Origin: Aphelocoma coerulescens | Lineage: Eukaryota > Chordata > Aves > Passeriformes > Corvidae | Reading direction: 5' to 3' | Assembly (NCBI RefSeq): GCF_041296385.1 | Contig: NC_091033.1 | Span: forward strand, 12,728,001-12,792,000 | Length of the DNA: 64,000 nucleotides | Shown: one piece after another, positions 25,376-39,200 of the stretch | Layout: each line of letters starts with the position of its first letter | Numbering within the stretch: the first letter of the stretch is position 1 | Translations under genes and position numbers: made by a program | Notes under the pieces: generated by a model | What the model was told of the DNA's origin: nothing | Seen by the model: the letters and a program-made list of their open reading frames with translations, nothing else | Database searches by the model: none

Positions 25376-28325
25376 GGGGTTGTTCTGCAGTGAAAGCTGA
25401 ACAGCAGGATGGTTTTTCACCTAGTGTTTCTGTTAGTGTGAGTAACAAGGACAGATAAGGTGGGTTTTGTTACCTATTTGAGCAGGAAAGGGAGTATTGA
25501 GAAATGTTACGGTCTTCATTTCACAACCTTGTTTCATCTACCGGTGTGTTTGATTCCTGTGAGTAATTCCTTCCTTTTGGTTTTCCCTTTGTAAATGGGG
25601 TAATAACTCTGACCTCACCTGCACTTCAGTAGTGTCTGTAAAGTCTTACACCACACTCAGTGTTTCAGCATAATTGGAATTTATATTTCATTTTTTTTAA
25701 CAAAACATTTCCGTTAGTACAAGTCTGCTATAAGCTTAAAAAGGTTGTTAAATCTTAAAACCTGATTATAGCAAACTTCCCTGAAGCTATTCTTTCCTCA
25801 CTTTTATTATAATCTTTGTACTGTTTCAGCGACTGCATTTATTTGAAAAAAGAAAGTGTATATATGTGAATAGTTTAGAATTGTAACAATATTATGAAGA
25901 ACTTAATTCTGTATCAGTGGGAAAAGCTCAAAAATCATTTCATTTTTTAAAGTAGTTACACTGCTAGAATTAAGCATGGGCCATTTTTATGTGTGATATT
26001 TTTCAAAGCACAGAGAGCTCAAGATTCTTTGTATATTGTGAGGTTTCTAGTAATTTGTTACTTCTGAGCTACACCCTTACAGGTGTTCACAGGTCAGTTT
26101 TTGTTACTGCTGCCTCTCCCAGGACCAGGTAGAGTGGAGATTTCCGAAGCGGAAAATTCCTCATTCTGCCCCAGCAAAGGTCACTTGAGTTGAGAGATTC
26201 AGTTCTGCAACAGGAGCTGTGGCTGTACAAGGGTATTACAGAGAGTTACAGGCTTAAGTCTTTGTTTGTTTTACATGCACACCTCATTTAACAAACACCT
26301 TTTAACCTGCCCAGTGTTTAAATCCCAAACAGCTTTTCCTAAGAAACAAAGGACCTCTAAATTCTGTAAAACCCCAATTCAGAAGTGTTCTGGGAAAAGG
26401 TGGTGCCACAGTTTGCTCTGCAGCCTCTGTGGGTTGTAGGGCACGGGCTGGGGCAAACATCAGATGACACATGTAAGGTGAAGTGGGATTTCTCCTGTCT
26501 GTTGGAACAGGGGCTTGGCAGAAAGAGCTGAATTGTGTTAGTCAAATTGAGTAGCCTCAGAAAAATTATAAAGCTTATACTTTTCCTGGACCCTGTCTTC
26601 TCTTGGAACCCAAATCTGCAATAATGTGGGTCCTGGGAAAAAAAAGTTGGTTGGTTTTTTTTTTTTTTTAATTGTGGGTTGAAACTTCGTCCTGCTCAAA
26701 AACTAATGCTTAAATACTAAAGAAATGGTTTAATGTGATAACAGTTACTTTCTTTCTGAGAGCAGAGTCCTTTCTCCTGAGCAGACCTGTGTAAATACTT
26801 GCCCTTATTTCATGTTCCATAGTAAGTAGCTCACATGGGGAAAGGTTTTCACAGAAATAACTGTTTCGGTTTTGTTTGGATGTGGCTTGTCTGCAATAGT
26901 GAGTAGGTTCCTCAGCTGGGTTCTGTATTTTGGGAGGGCTCACTTTTGTCTAAGTTAACCAGTCATGTATTATAATATGTACAGTATTTGTAACAAATTG
27001 TTTCCTTGTAAGATCACAAAATGCTCTTTGGAAGTTGCAGGCAGAACCACTGCTATTGCAGCACACAGTGTAAACTCTGCAACATTCTACATTTAATTTT
27101 TTACAGTTTTTTTTATAATTTAAAACAAATGCTTCTTCAGTACAGGATTTTTATGATTGCAATTTCTTAACAAAAAGACCCCTCAAGTTAATTTTTTCTA
27201 GTTCTAATATCTTTTTCTAATGCTGGCATTATACTGATATTTTCTAACAGTTCAGATTTTCTAAGGCCTTTCTGACAAGGTTTCACTTCTGTTTTTTATT
27301 ATCAGTTCATTAAATTTCTCAGCACTGAACAGATTTTTTTTAAGTGTGTGTATATGTAAGTATGTTTGAAATATACTGTATATAAATTAAATACCTTGAA
27401 TGTTAACCCAACCCAGGTTGCTGTTTGTCAAATCACCTTGAATAGTTACCTTGACTTGCAATAATCCACTGGAAAACACAAGCTTCCATAGGTTTTAGCA
27501 TGTTTGGTTAGTGTTCAGTAGGGGTTTTTAACTAGGATGTGTGTAAAGGGTAAGCCACCAGCTATAAAATTCACTAAAAGGCTGAACAAAGTTCTTTGTT
27601 TTTAACAATATTTTGGTACCTCTCTGGCTCCCAAATTCAGGTCGGTTTTGAATGAGGCAATTTCAGTCGAGCATTTAAAACCTCCTGTTACAACTCCACA
27701 GTTGCATGTCCTAATGGGGGTCAGCATAGTTCTGGGGTGGGTGTTTTGTAGCCAATGTGCAGGTCTGTTATTCAGATTTACCCTCTGCAAGTTTGTCTTT
27801 TTGGTTTAGTTTTAAACTAGAAATGATTTCAGCATGACTAAAGGCCGCACTTTACGTCTTGTCCTAGACAAATGTATGCAATGAGTGTGTTCACGTGCAG
27901 TTCTCTGGGTTGTTTAAATTATGCAAAAATATGTATTTAAAAAGCCAGGTGGAGCAAACTTAGGTAGTCCATCCACTTTCACAGCAGCAGTAAGAGTATC
28001 ATTTTTCAGCATTTCTAGCTAAGGAACGTGACAATAACAGTCGTTGGTGCAATATTGCTGGGGTGCTGTAGGGGATGATCCAGCACTTGTAATCCAAAGC
28101 ATGTTGGTCATGTTGCTTAGGTTTGAGCCTCGCTGGTGTCCCTGGTGGGATGAGCACGTGGCAGCAGTCAGGTGCTGCCCCAGGGGCAGCTGTGTCTGTA
28201 CACGGTGGTGTTTAGAACCCAGTTAAAGTGGGGACACTCTGGAAGTGTCATTCATTTGTCAGAATAAAGAATCTATGTAACTTTCTATTTGTATTTATCT
28301 CAATAAATCCTGTGACTGTTTTATA
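25376..28325 (+). other. PPP4R1L: Probable 3' UTR of PPP4R1L
   Basis: From the TAA at 25373-25375 the sequence is AT-rich and non-coding. The first canonical AATAAA signals I noticed are at 28263-28268 and 28302-28307, followed by GT/T-rich sequence suitable as a downstream element. This gives a 3' UTR of about 2.95 kb. Earlier cleavage at variant signals is possible. A short CpG-poor open frame at 28044-28226 is not supported as a gene. Confidence 0.45.
28302..28307 (+). terminator. Candidate polyadenylation signal for PPP4R1L
   Basis: AATAAA, preceded 39 bp upstream by a second AATAAA (28263-28268). T-rich and GT-rich sequence follows within 60 bp. It is the first strong signal arrangement I noticed after the stop codon. 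Confidence 0.45.
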
Positions 28326-31300
28326 AACCAACTTGTGGTAACTGATTTTTGTCATGGGTGAGATGTGAGTGTATTCCTTGGTTAATGAAACATGTTCCAG
28401 GTGTAAACACTGTTGGCTGTCAGACCAGGGCTGAATGTGGACTTCCTCACGCTGTGTAGTAAAAGAATCTTTAAAATGTGCCATCTATTGCTGGAACTTC
28501 CCCTGCCTGTGGGGATATGGGTCCTTTCAGGCTCAGGCAGCACCTGAGCAGAGTTTGGTGCTTGTGGCAGCCTCACACCACTGTTGGTCTTGTCGTGCCT
28601 GTGAAATCCAGTCTGCTGCACATCTCCCTATGGAAGCTGAGTGTTGGAACTTGGGAGCAGAGACCTGTTCTTGCTTTGGCATTGCATAAACAACTTGTTA
28701 GCTCAGGGAATTTTTAAGGAGAAAGAAAGAAGCTGTTGTTACACCTGTTCCATTATTTATCAATAGGCACCAGAGGCTCGCTGTGGCAATTGTTACATTC
28801 CCTTCTTAAAGTGCACCAAATGAACAGAAATTGTTAAATGCCAGAGCATAATACAGCTTATAAAGCCCAACAGACATCAGGAAACTGGTGCTGATTGGGC
28901 TCTTACATGTTTTCCTCTTGCTTAGGAAAGAGAATTGTAGTCAGCTTGCAATCTCCCTGATATTGTTCCTGATGGAAGCAGACAAAAAGTACCAATGAAA
29001 CAGAAGGGCTGCAATTTAGTTAATTTATGCAAAACACAATCAGCATTCAAACTGGGAGTTACTGAGCAGAAATGTATTGATAGAAAAGCCAAAATACTCC
29101 GTGCATAAATTGTGAAATATTAAAACAGGATTTCAAAGAGACTCCTGGAATTCACATAACTCTAGGCCAGAGAAGATTCAGGACGGAATTTTGTCACTGT
29201 CAAATTTGTGAGGAGGGCAGAGGAGCTGTGATTTAGTCCCCTGCACTCAGGCCATGCCTCCATGTGCTACAAGCCAGTGTAGCTCTGCTGTGGCATAAGA
29301 GCTTGGAGCAGTAAGGAAAAACAGAAGCAGCTTTTTCAGAAGAGTGATTAGGAGGGAGGGTGATTGCTTATGATGGATGGCTGCAAAGGATCCATGGTAG
29401 GGAGAGGATGGAGAGGGAAGAGCCATGAGGAGTTGAGGGCTGAGAGAAATGGAACTGCAGATGAGCTGGGGCACACATTTCCAAAGGTAGTCTGTCTGTA
29501 GCAGAAACCACATCCACACACTTTCTCTGCCTTCATTTTTTGAATTTGCAGTGTTGTTGGGTTGTAACCACCAACTGTGTTCAAAGGCAAGCAGAAGCCA
29601 GCAGTGAGCTGTGCCTGAGGATCTGCTGACCAGTAATGTTTAGGGAGGGTGGTGGTTTGCAGAGGGGAGCCAAAAGCTATTAATTTCCTACTCTGCTTCC
29701 AGCAGCCCGTTTAGGTTGGTGTGATGCCTAAGCCAGGCTGCAATTGAGGTTTGTGCTTTGGTTTCCCTTTAAGTTTCAGTTCCCTGTACGCTGTTCTGTT
29801 TGCAGCATTTGCTTGACATGACTGTCTGGTGTGGGTTGCTGGTGTTTTTCTGGAATTCCTGTGTGTAGAGGAGCTAATAAAGGAACTGTCAGCTCAGAAA
29901 GCCCATAAATATGGTTCTCGTGGCTTGGGATAAGAAATGTAGAGATCCCTTGCCCAAGCCTCTTCCGTGGAATTTCTGACGCTGTTTCAATTCATTTGGT
30001 TTCCAGTAGCCAAACAACCACTGGGGTCAAGCAAAAGTCAAGGTATAAAAATTGGTGGCTGTGAGCCTCCTTACCTATGAGCTGCCATATGTTAGAGGAA
30101 TGATCTAGACCATAGCAATTGTCTTCTCTCCCCTGATGAGTGTTTGTATGCATAATTCAAACATGTGCATGTGTTTGAATTCCAGCTTTTATTGATTGAA
30201 TTGGGCTCTGATAATAAACCCTATAAATAAATCAGAAGGGAGTTAAAGCACTGATGTGCTGGGGGGTTGGAATTAAAATGAGTGCAGTGACCTCGAGCAG
30301 AATGTAATTTCAAAAGTGCCTGAAATATGCTGATGACATAAAATAAGGCTGAGAAAGTTGGAGGGGCAGAGGAACAAAACAAACTCATTCAAAATGATTT
30401 GGATTTATCAGGATTACAGGCAGGTAAGTGGCTTATGCAGTTTATTGTAGGGAAGTGTGAGGTAATGAGGCCAGGGACCAAAAGTAATCAGAGTGCAGTC
30501 AGAGTGAGAGTGGTGTGGAATGTGGATCGGAGCTTGTGGGAGGGCAGGTGCAGCACTTGTCAATGGTGTCAAACACGCAGGAATCCTCTCACGCTGCTTT
30601 GGTAAAGCACAAACCTTTCAGAGGCTGAGATGTGTTTGGTAGTTGTACATGCAGAGAGGAGAATCCAGCTTTTGATGTTGCAGGAAACATGATCTGTAAC
30701 TGAGCTGCCTAATAGTTCATCACAATGATTTCAGACTAGAAAAATAAAAAATGCATTGTTTTGGACTCATGAGTGCCCTGACAGCCACAGGAAAGCAAAG
30801 AGAAATTGGCGAATCCTTCCAGTTGGCTAACCTAGAGGTAGATTCTGTGGTTTTGAAAGTACTTGTTTTCTTCTGGTTTTCTTTCCTTCTTTTTAGTCCT
30901 AATGTCTATTTTCATTTTTATAAATGTTTCATTTATCCCCTAAATTGTAAGCTTTGGATTTTTCTCAGTTGTGGCCAAGCAGCTTTTGAAACCAAATCAA
31001 AGGCAAAAACAGTTAAAGGAGAGCTCTCTGTGTTGAATTCTGTTGATGCCCTTGCAGCTTTTATTGTTCTGATAGAATCCATATTAATTGTCCCTATTTA
31101 AAAGGGCTTTCTCTAACTTGACCCATATCTCTAAATGTCATTTTTACACTTATTTTTCACAGAAGAAATTAGATATTTGAAAAGATAATCTTGTGTTACC
31201 TTTTAGTGGCCCAGTTTTATCTATGTCCTGAAAGATTCCCAATAGTTAATAATTTCCACTATCTTAATACCTAGGGCATATCAATAACACAAAGATTTCT

Positions 31301-34300
31301 CTTTTCCTTTGAGCCCTCCCTGCTTGGTGCTGCAGCCCATGAAATCCTTTATTGTCTGGAAGACACAGCTTCAATTTGCCACAGCTGAGTAAGACTGAGG
31401 AGCTACAGGGAAAACTGAACTAGGAAGGACAGAAACTAAGGCAAGTCACAAATAATAACTTAATCTCCTACCCTAATCCTTGTGTCATATCAGAATTAAA
31501 TCAGGAGCTGTGAAAGAATCCTCAGGGAAGTAAGAGATGCACTTGGGATTTTTTCTTTTTGGAGTATCTTCAGGGGTTTGTGGCTTCTGATTGACATGGT
31601 GTCCCTGCCTGGGATACTGGGAATGTGCTGGATGCCCTTTGAGATGAGCTCTCCTCCCACCCAGATGTGGATCTTGCTGTGATTTTTATGTTGTTACAGT
31701 AATAAGGACAGAAGGATGCCCTCCATGTTCTGGTATCCATTGGTTCTCCACAGCAAAGGATCAGTGTTGGCTACAATCTGCAGCCTCGGAGTTCTGTTGT
31801 CAGCTTGGGCTGTTGTCACACACTCAGCTAATACCCTCCAGTAATTTTATTTCTTATTCACATGCACACTTAATGTCCTTAGTCATTGGACTGAAAAATG
31901 TTAACCTTGTCATAGTTAGTGACTGGAAGCAGAAAAGTCCATTTAATTCTCAGGGGAATGAATTCTAATTTTCTGCTTGTCAGAAAGTGACATTTTACAT
32001 ATTTTTCTCTTTTTTTTGCCCACCAGTTTAGTGCTAAATTTAAATCTGTGTGTCACAGGAATAGACCTTTAGTGCTAAACACCCCAAAAGCCTTGGCAGG
32101 GGTCCAGTGTATGAGAGTCTTGACCAAGAGCTGCTGCTAAAGCTCATTCCAGGCACTGCAGAGAACGGGGTGGGGTGAGAATGAAAAGTTAAGAGATAAG
32201 AGGTCAGCACAGAGGGCACATTAACATTGCATGTCAGGACGCATTTTTTTCCCCCAGCAAATATGGATGGATGAAAAGCAGCTCAGCTGGAATAAAATGT
32301 CCATGAAGAAATGAATTATGTTAATCAAGCAGACTAATACTAATATTTGTCATTAAGATGTGACATCTTCTAGCTAATGTCACAAACTACTGGGAGCCTT
32401 TAAAAACCATACTGGTGGGAAGGGAAGTTGTCTGCAAATATTGAGTTCCCTGTTCTATGAAAGGGAAGAGCTTGTCTTCAAAATTAGATGGCATTTATGG
32501 CAAAGAGAAATAATCCTCCCACAGATTACAGCTGTTCATTGCACTGTTGTGCTGGTGGTCTTATCTCATCGGTGGATGTTTTATATGGTTCTTTTTTTTT
32601 TGTGATACGTTTCCATAAGGCTGTTCTGAGGAGGACATTGGACTGGGAGCTGGATGTATTTTGAGAGAGACACCACTACAAAGAACTCTTGAGTCTAAAT
32701 TGCAAAGATGGATGAAGTAAAAATGAGGGATGGTTATTTTGCTTTTTACAGACGGGAGCTGGAGCAGGAGAGGTGACTGTTGTGGCCAAAGTCACCCTGG
32801 GAGTCCGTGGAACTGCATCCTGATCTTTGAAGTGCAGTTCCAGTATTTTACCATATATTGTTTCTCTGTTCCCTTGTTGCTGAATGTGGATTTGATATGC
32901 ACATGTGTAATGAGCCAAGCATGTTCTGCATATGTTTAACCAAATTGTGACCTCAGGGACACGAGGGGAGTGCTCCCTGGTCTAATCAGGAGAGCTTCCA
33001 TGGCTGGGCTCATCCAAGGACTGCAAAGCAGTGTTGGCATTTACTCTACAAAATTTAAGCCCCTCTGCTGCCTGTTTGGTGTTTTAGCATCTGTGAGTTC
33101 TGGAGAGGCCTGGCGGGGCAGTGGGGGATGCTCTGCAGGGCTGATTGTGCGACCCCTTGTACTGTCTGAGCACCAGATGCTGATTAATGATTAGTGCATA
33201 ACAAATTAATAAATTGATACCACAGACAAATAATCATCCATTACAGGAGCCTTTCAAGTCTCTCTCCTCTGGGGGAGGAGACCTGCAGTCATTACATTCT
33301 TCACTGGACATAAATGCCTCTGGACTCTGTGCTATCCTGACACCTTGCAGAGGGGATGTACACATGAGGTTAATTATATTCCATAGGTGGTTCAATGTGT
33401 GCTGGAAAAAAAAAACCTGACTTTTTGGCTTAGTTTTGTTGTATGCAGATGTTCTTGCAGGGAAGGGTGAGTGGTCAGCACAGTCAAAGTGGGCTCAGGA
33501 CGAACAAGTCCTATGTGCTGCCTTCCTGCAAGGCCCTGGCATCCTGCCCTGGAGGGATTTATCCACAGGGACTGATTTCAGACAATACCTTTGAAGGCTA
33601 AAGATAAGATCTCATTGCCCAAGCTTCCTCTGTAGCCTTGTGGAGAACAAGGATTCTGTGATGTATCTTTTAAAGGTCTGAATTTGGACTGAAGTCTGGA
33701 ATCATGACCAGAGTTTAAAAGTAATCCATGTGGCACCACTGACCCGAGCATCACTGTGCCAAAATTAGGCAGCAAATTGAGTTACTGTGTTGTCATCATT
33801 AGGCTGCCAGCAGCATAAAAACTTCTGTGCATCTGGCCTTGCTTTTCAGAAATAAAAACCATTTAAAGGTGTTGTGATACATTATAGAATGCAGGTAATT
33901 AATGCCCTTGTAACAACCCAAGAGAGAATTCAGACAGAATTCAGATGTGGTTTCTGAATCTGCACAAACACCTACAAATCCAGAATGGGACAGGGGACTA
34001 AGTATATCCGTGATTGGCTTGACTGATTTTTCCATTCTTCTTGCATAGGAAGTGTGTGTGTACTTCTGTGCCCTGCTTGGGGCATGATTTATGTATTGCA
34101 ATAAATAACAAATACATGTGTGCATAATTAGAAGGGACAATAAAGAAAAGCAGTTGATGAAATTGAATTATGCATAATAAAGCTGTAATTTTTCAGGGGA
34201 GGCTGTAGTCATCAGGAGAGAAAGTAAACCTTGTTTGTTTTGTTAGTGTCGTGAGAGACCTGAGCTGGAACCATAGTCTTGTAAGACTTAGTATTTTTAT

Positions 34301-34728
34301 GTTTCATTATGTTACCCCACAGGGTTTGGGCAAGACCAGGTGAACAAAGCAACCTTTTGGAACCAGAGGTATAGGATAAACTCTGCATTCTGGCTGTCAC
34401 CTGCCCTTATGGGGACTGTTCACGAGGATTACAAGGTAATGCTGTGTATTTATCTACTTTCCGACAGTAAAAATGTATAAATCATCATTATAGAGCCCTT
34501 CTTCAAAAGAGAAAGAGATTTGGCTCACTAGGTTTGAAGAACCATTCTCATATTTGGATGCTTTCACACATCCATGACCACTCTCTGCATGTGCTTTATT
34601 CAACTCCAAAAACAACTCTAGCAACACTGCCAAACACACACATGAAATGAATGTAAAATACATTCCAAATAATTGCAGTGTTTCTGTAATTTGGTGTTTT
34701 CTGTGTTCCAGAAACCCTCAACAGCTGG

Positions 34729-35307
34729 TTAACCCCAGCAGGACCAGTGAGCTGAGAGGGGCACACAGAGTACTGGGGTCTGGCTGCCCAGCAGAACCAG
34801 CCTGGTCCTGCCTGTCACTGCTGAGAGGTAAGGATAGATTAGCAGTGACTCCAACAGTGCAAATGAAAGGAAAATGGGAAGCAGATTTAGGCAATGCTTT
34901 CTCCTTCTTGAGTGCTTTAAATGTAGAATGCTGCATACATGCATGCAGGACATTTTAATTGAGATTTGTTGAGTATGAAGAAGGTTGTTCCCTCTCAAGT
35001 TAAACAGCTCTGGCCCAAGGTGAAGGAGTAAGGCTCGAGCCATCCATTGCTTGTGGTTATCCCAGTAAAATACTGATATGCTCAGCACGCCTACAAGAAA
35101 ACCAAGAACTAAAAGGCAAACAAACATGGTGAAAAACCTGTTTTGGTCAAATCTATGGTGAGAGCTGGTGAAACTTTCCTCATCTGCACATAAGTAACTC
35201 AAATTATTGTGGACACAGCTTCTCGGAGAACAAAAGCATCCGCAGTGCTCTCTGGGAACCAGGTTATTGTCCAGTTTGCACTGCAGAGTGTTCCCTTTAC
35301 CTGGCAC
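34729..35307 (-). other. Unassigned 192-codon open frame with a hydrophobic segment (doubtful)
   Basis: The frame is long for sequence of this composition. Its N-terminal third is Cys-rich (EHCGCFCSPRSC near residues 20-31). It is followed by a strongly hydrophobic stretch, FFTMFVCLLVLGFLVG at about 58-73 and onward, and a second hydrophobic run nearer the C-terminus. I recognise no family. There is no nearby CpG island, and the frame may be chance or a decayed exon. Confidence 0.15.
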
Positions 35308-35904
35308 TGTGCCCTGGCCAGAGCTGGCTCAAGACTCCCAAAAATTGTAGGTTAAAGTGAATTTTCCTACCTTAAATATTCAGGGCCCATCTCCTGGAGC
35401 AGAGTTTTCTGACCCAGCAGCATCACTGCCCCTATACCCTGTTGATCTGTGCAGAAGCAGCACAGCCAGCCTGACTTCTCAGGCCTTGGGTTTAACCAGG
35501 AAGGGCTGTTTTGTTGCCACAGAGAACTCCCAACTTTGCTTGTGACTACAGCCAAGAAGGAAATGAGATGGGGGACAAGATCTCCATGTCCAAGTCATCA
35601 ACCTTGTCCCTCCATGCTTTCTTGCCAGCCTGTCAGTTGGATCTCGGCTTCTCCTGAGAGACTGTAAATATGTGGGGTTTGCTCATTAACCAGTGTAGTG
35701 CCGAGATGGAAGCTGTAATGCACGTGATGGGAGCAGAGAAATCACACAGCTTTCACTGAAACAAAGGACATCGATGGGCTCTGGCAATAACAGCGTAATG
35801 GCTGTTTAATTTTTCCAGACTGGGACTGGAGCTCACTGGGGTTTTTTTGGGCTCTTGCTTTGTTTTTGTTTTGCTCCAGCTTTTAGGGATGAGAATGTTG
35901 TGTC

Positions 35905-36210
35905 TGACGCATGTCAGCGAGCAGAGGAGATTCACGAGCAGAGCCGGGCTCGTCTTGCTCCCCAGTGAGGAATAAAAGCATTGCCCGTCTCTCACTTCGG
36001 GAGGAGAAGGGGGGGCTGCTGGGCGGCTGCGGGAAGTGAGAAGGCATTGTCAGGTTCGGGTCAGGCTGGAGCAGCACGGATTAGCCGGGTTGTCACTCGG
36101 CAGCCTGGAGGCATCGCTGGGAAAGCCGGAGACAGAAATGTGTGTGCAGGGGTGGGGGCCGAGGGCTGCCATGGCTTGTTTAGGCGCAAGGCTGCTGTCC
36201 TCAATTACGA
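35905..36210. promoter_or_regulatory. Orphan CpG cluster
   Basis: About 17 CpG dinucleotides fall within 300 bp, while flanking kilobases have few. No exon with recognisable coding content adjoins it. It could be an enhancer, the promoter of a non-coding RNA, or the remains of the promoter of the missing ANKRD60. These are inferences from base composition only. Confidence 0.3.
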
Positions 36211-39200
36211 TCTTTTGGGAAAGCAGACGGGAAAATGGACTGAATAAAGAGCCTTTATCAAGGAAGCAGAGAAAATGGCCACTTCTACACGCCCTGTATT
36301 GGAACTCTAAATAATGGTGTTATTAGAGCTGTTAAAAACTTTGCTTAACAAGAGCTGTGTCCACATTTAATCCCAATCTGGTACCTGCAAGGCTGATCTT
36401 GCACCCAGGGAAGCTGCTGGGTCAGTGGAGCCACCCAACTGAAAGCGTGGTTCTGGTGGGGAGTGAAGACTCTTTGTTCTGCTTATTTCTTCACTGTTAT
36501 ATCTGTTTTTGTGCTTTGAAGTCCACAGGTATATTTCAATATTTAGTGAATTTTTAGTTTATTCGCTTCTTTAGTGAAGCAGGGAGGGGGAAAGGGCCAA
36601 ATTCAAAGCTGAGTCACTTGGGCCACATACACAATCTGTGACCACAAGGTGTAAAGGTGTAATTTCCATTAATTAAAGCAAATTGTACTGACCAACCACT
36701 TCCAAATTTCAGCCAGATCTCATATGTAACTGCAGAGTGCAGCTCACCTAAAACAGGACACATGAGGTTAACAGAATTGTTATGTTTGAAATTTTTTTAG
36801 CATAGCATTAGTCAATAGCATTAGTCTTTTCCGTGTATGACTGAAGAATGATGTTTTGTTCACTTCCAACCCAATCAGTTTCACAGCACAACAGTATCAA
36901 TTTCCAGTACAGTTAAATTTATTCCAGTATGGTCCTGTGAAATGGTCCGACATGCTTTCAGCTAAACGACAATTTGATGGGATGTGAAAACCACAGGAGT
37001 CAGGAAGAAGGTAATAGTCTGTGAGCAGGCCTTATCTGTCTTGCTACAAGGGCAGGGTTTCAAGGGGAACAAAACAAAACACATTGAGGAACCTAAAGCA
37101 AGGAGGGCCTGGGCTGGGCTTCACAGGGGAGCAGAGGTTTCTGGTCTGGTTGCCAGTGACTCTGTTAGATTAACATTTGTCACTTTGCTACTTTGTACAA
37201 TGTGGAACGAACCAAAAAGAATCCTTCACTAAAGGAGGAAATTATGTCTGTGAATGGGAAGTGTCTGAAAATTATAATAATAAAATCTACATCCTCTGTT
37301 TTGTAAGGAAACAATCTCAGAACTAAAGTTACCTCAGGCTGACAGAGCAGCCAGTAGGAGGAACTGGAAACAGGAGTTTGTGCTCAGGCTTAGACTGCAG
37401 TGGGTGTCATTGGGATGTCACATCATGCCACTGCAGAGATGTCTCATGCAGACCACTGAGTAGGTTTATTCTCCAAGCACCCTTTTGGGCACTGTATCAC
37501 TTGTCTGTGTACAGGCTGTAGTTGCTTTTCACTTTGGTTCTTCCCAAATGTACAGCAACACTTGTATGGTGATTGCAACCTTAGTGCTACTTACTCAGAA
37601 TCACCAGTAACTATGATCTAATAAAAAAGCTTTATTCTGTGTGAAATGCATTTTAAATAAATAGCAATTTTTTGACTCTGAGCTCCTGGTAAAGTATCTT
37701 ATATTAATGGAATTATAAATAGCAAGTGCCAGTTCTGTGCTAGCTCTAGCAGCACAGAAAAGAACACACTGTGAAGCAAAACAACAGGTTTTTGTCCCCC
37801 AATTTTGTTATTTGTAAAGTAAGTGCTTGTGAAAAAGATAATTCTGATTTCATAGTTCTTCAATTTAAATACAGCTGCCATTTAAGCCTCTGCTGTTATT
37901 TCATCACACGCCCGGGAGAGCACCTGCAGGAATACATCCTTGGTGGCAGATGTGGGGCTGACTTGTTTCCACCTCTGGCTCTGGTGACTGGGTATCAGAC
38001 CCAGTAACATTTCTGTGTGTGCAGTTCTGAAAGACCATCCATAGCTCTTCTGTAAAATGGGTCTGTTAGCAAAGTTTACCTGAAAACAAAGGCAAGATGG
38101 CTTCAGCTTTCTGAAAAATTTTAGTCAACCAAGGAGTTGCTCTGCAGCCCCCTGTGCTCACCAGAAGCTTTGCAAAAAAACAAATGAAATTTTGGTTGAA
38201 GCATTGAAGACATCTAAATACACTTATATCTTGTTCTCATATTTTGGTTCTGCTCTGACTTGCACAGAAACACAGGTCTAACACTTTTTTGTAGAATTAA
38301 AATTCTTTAGACTTTTGCTGCATTTTTGAAGTGATTTAATTTTGTTTTGAAGCATTTTCTGGTGTGTGCAGAGTTTACTAACACTGTCCTGACCTTGGAG
38401 ATGTGGGATATTTTACAGTGTGCAGTGGCATTTATGTACCCACCTGGTTCCAATAAATAGGTTAACTTCCACAAATTAAAGGCCAGGTTTCAAACATTCC
38501 AAGGTGATACAATAATTCTGTATCAACATTTAGGATTCACAACTGGGGCAGATGACCGGGCAGTCCTTTGTCAGCTGCAAATCCACAACTTCTACACAAT
38601 TTTTTTCATGTAAAATGGTAGAAGTGATTGGAAAAGAAAGTCAGGTTTATAGTTTCACATAACACCAAAACCCTGAATACATGGGACAAATAATGACTGA
38701 CAGATTTTTGATAAAGAAATTACTTAAAATTTTAGACTGTACTCCTTGCACATCCCAAATTAGTGTCTATCAAAGTATCTCCTGGAGCAAGGGTACCTTA
38801 AATGACAGAATGTACAATACAAAACCCTTACTGTTAGTACAGAGTTAATATTCAGACATTGGAATAGGATTCAGGAATATCCAACTGTAGATGCTAGACA
38901 AAGAATTTAGTTTGGTTTTCAAAATCAAATCATGGCTCATCTGGATTTGGATTTCACTCCATACAAACATCCACTAGGTATTTGGTGCCAGCTTTGGTTC
39001 TTCAATCTAACTCTTTAAAAGCCAGTGGTCTTGAAGTTCCCCTTTCATTTGGCCTGACTGAATGTAATTTAATTGCTACTAAATTACATATTAATCATTA
39101 TTTTACCTGTTTATATAAATCAGACAAGAATAAGATCTTATGGCCTTAAAATAAACTGAAGAACCACACACCACATGATTAAAATAAGCAAGAGATACAA

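Noticed and set aside
33640..33670. ATTCTGTGAT motif as a CR1 end
   Set aside because: Only the short ATTCTGTGATG piece matches. The upstream CR1 signature seen at 52.3 kb is missing.
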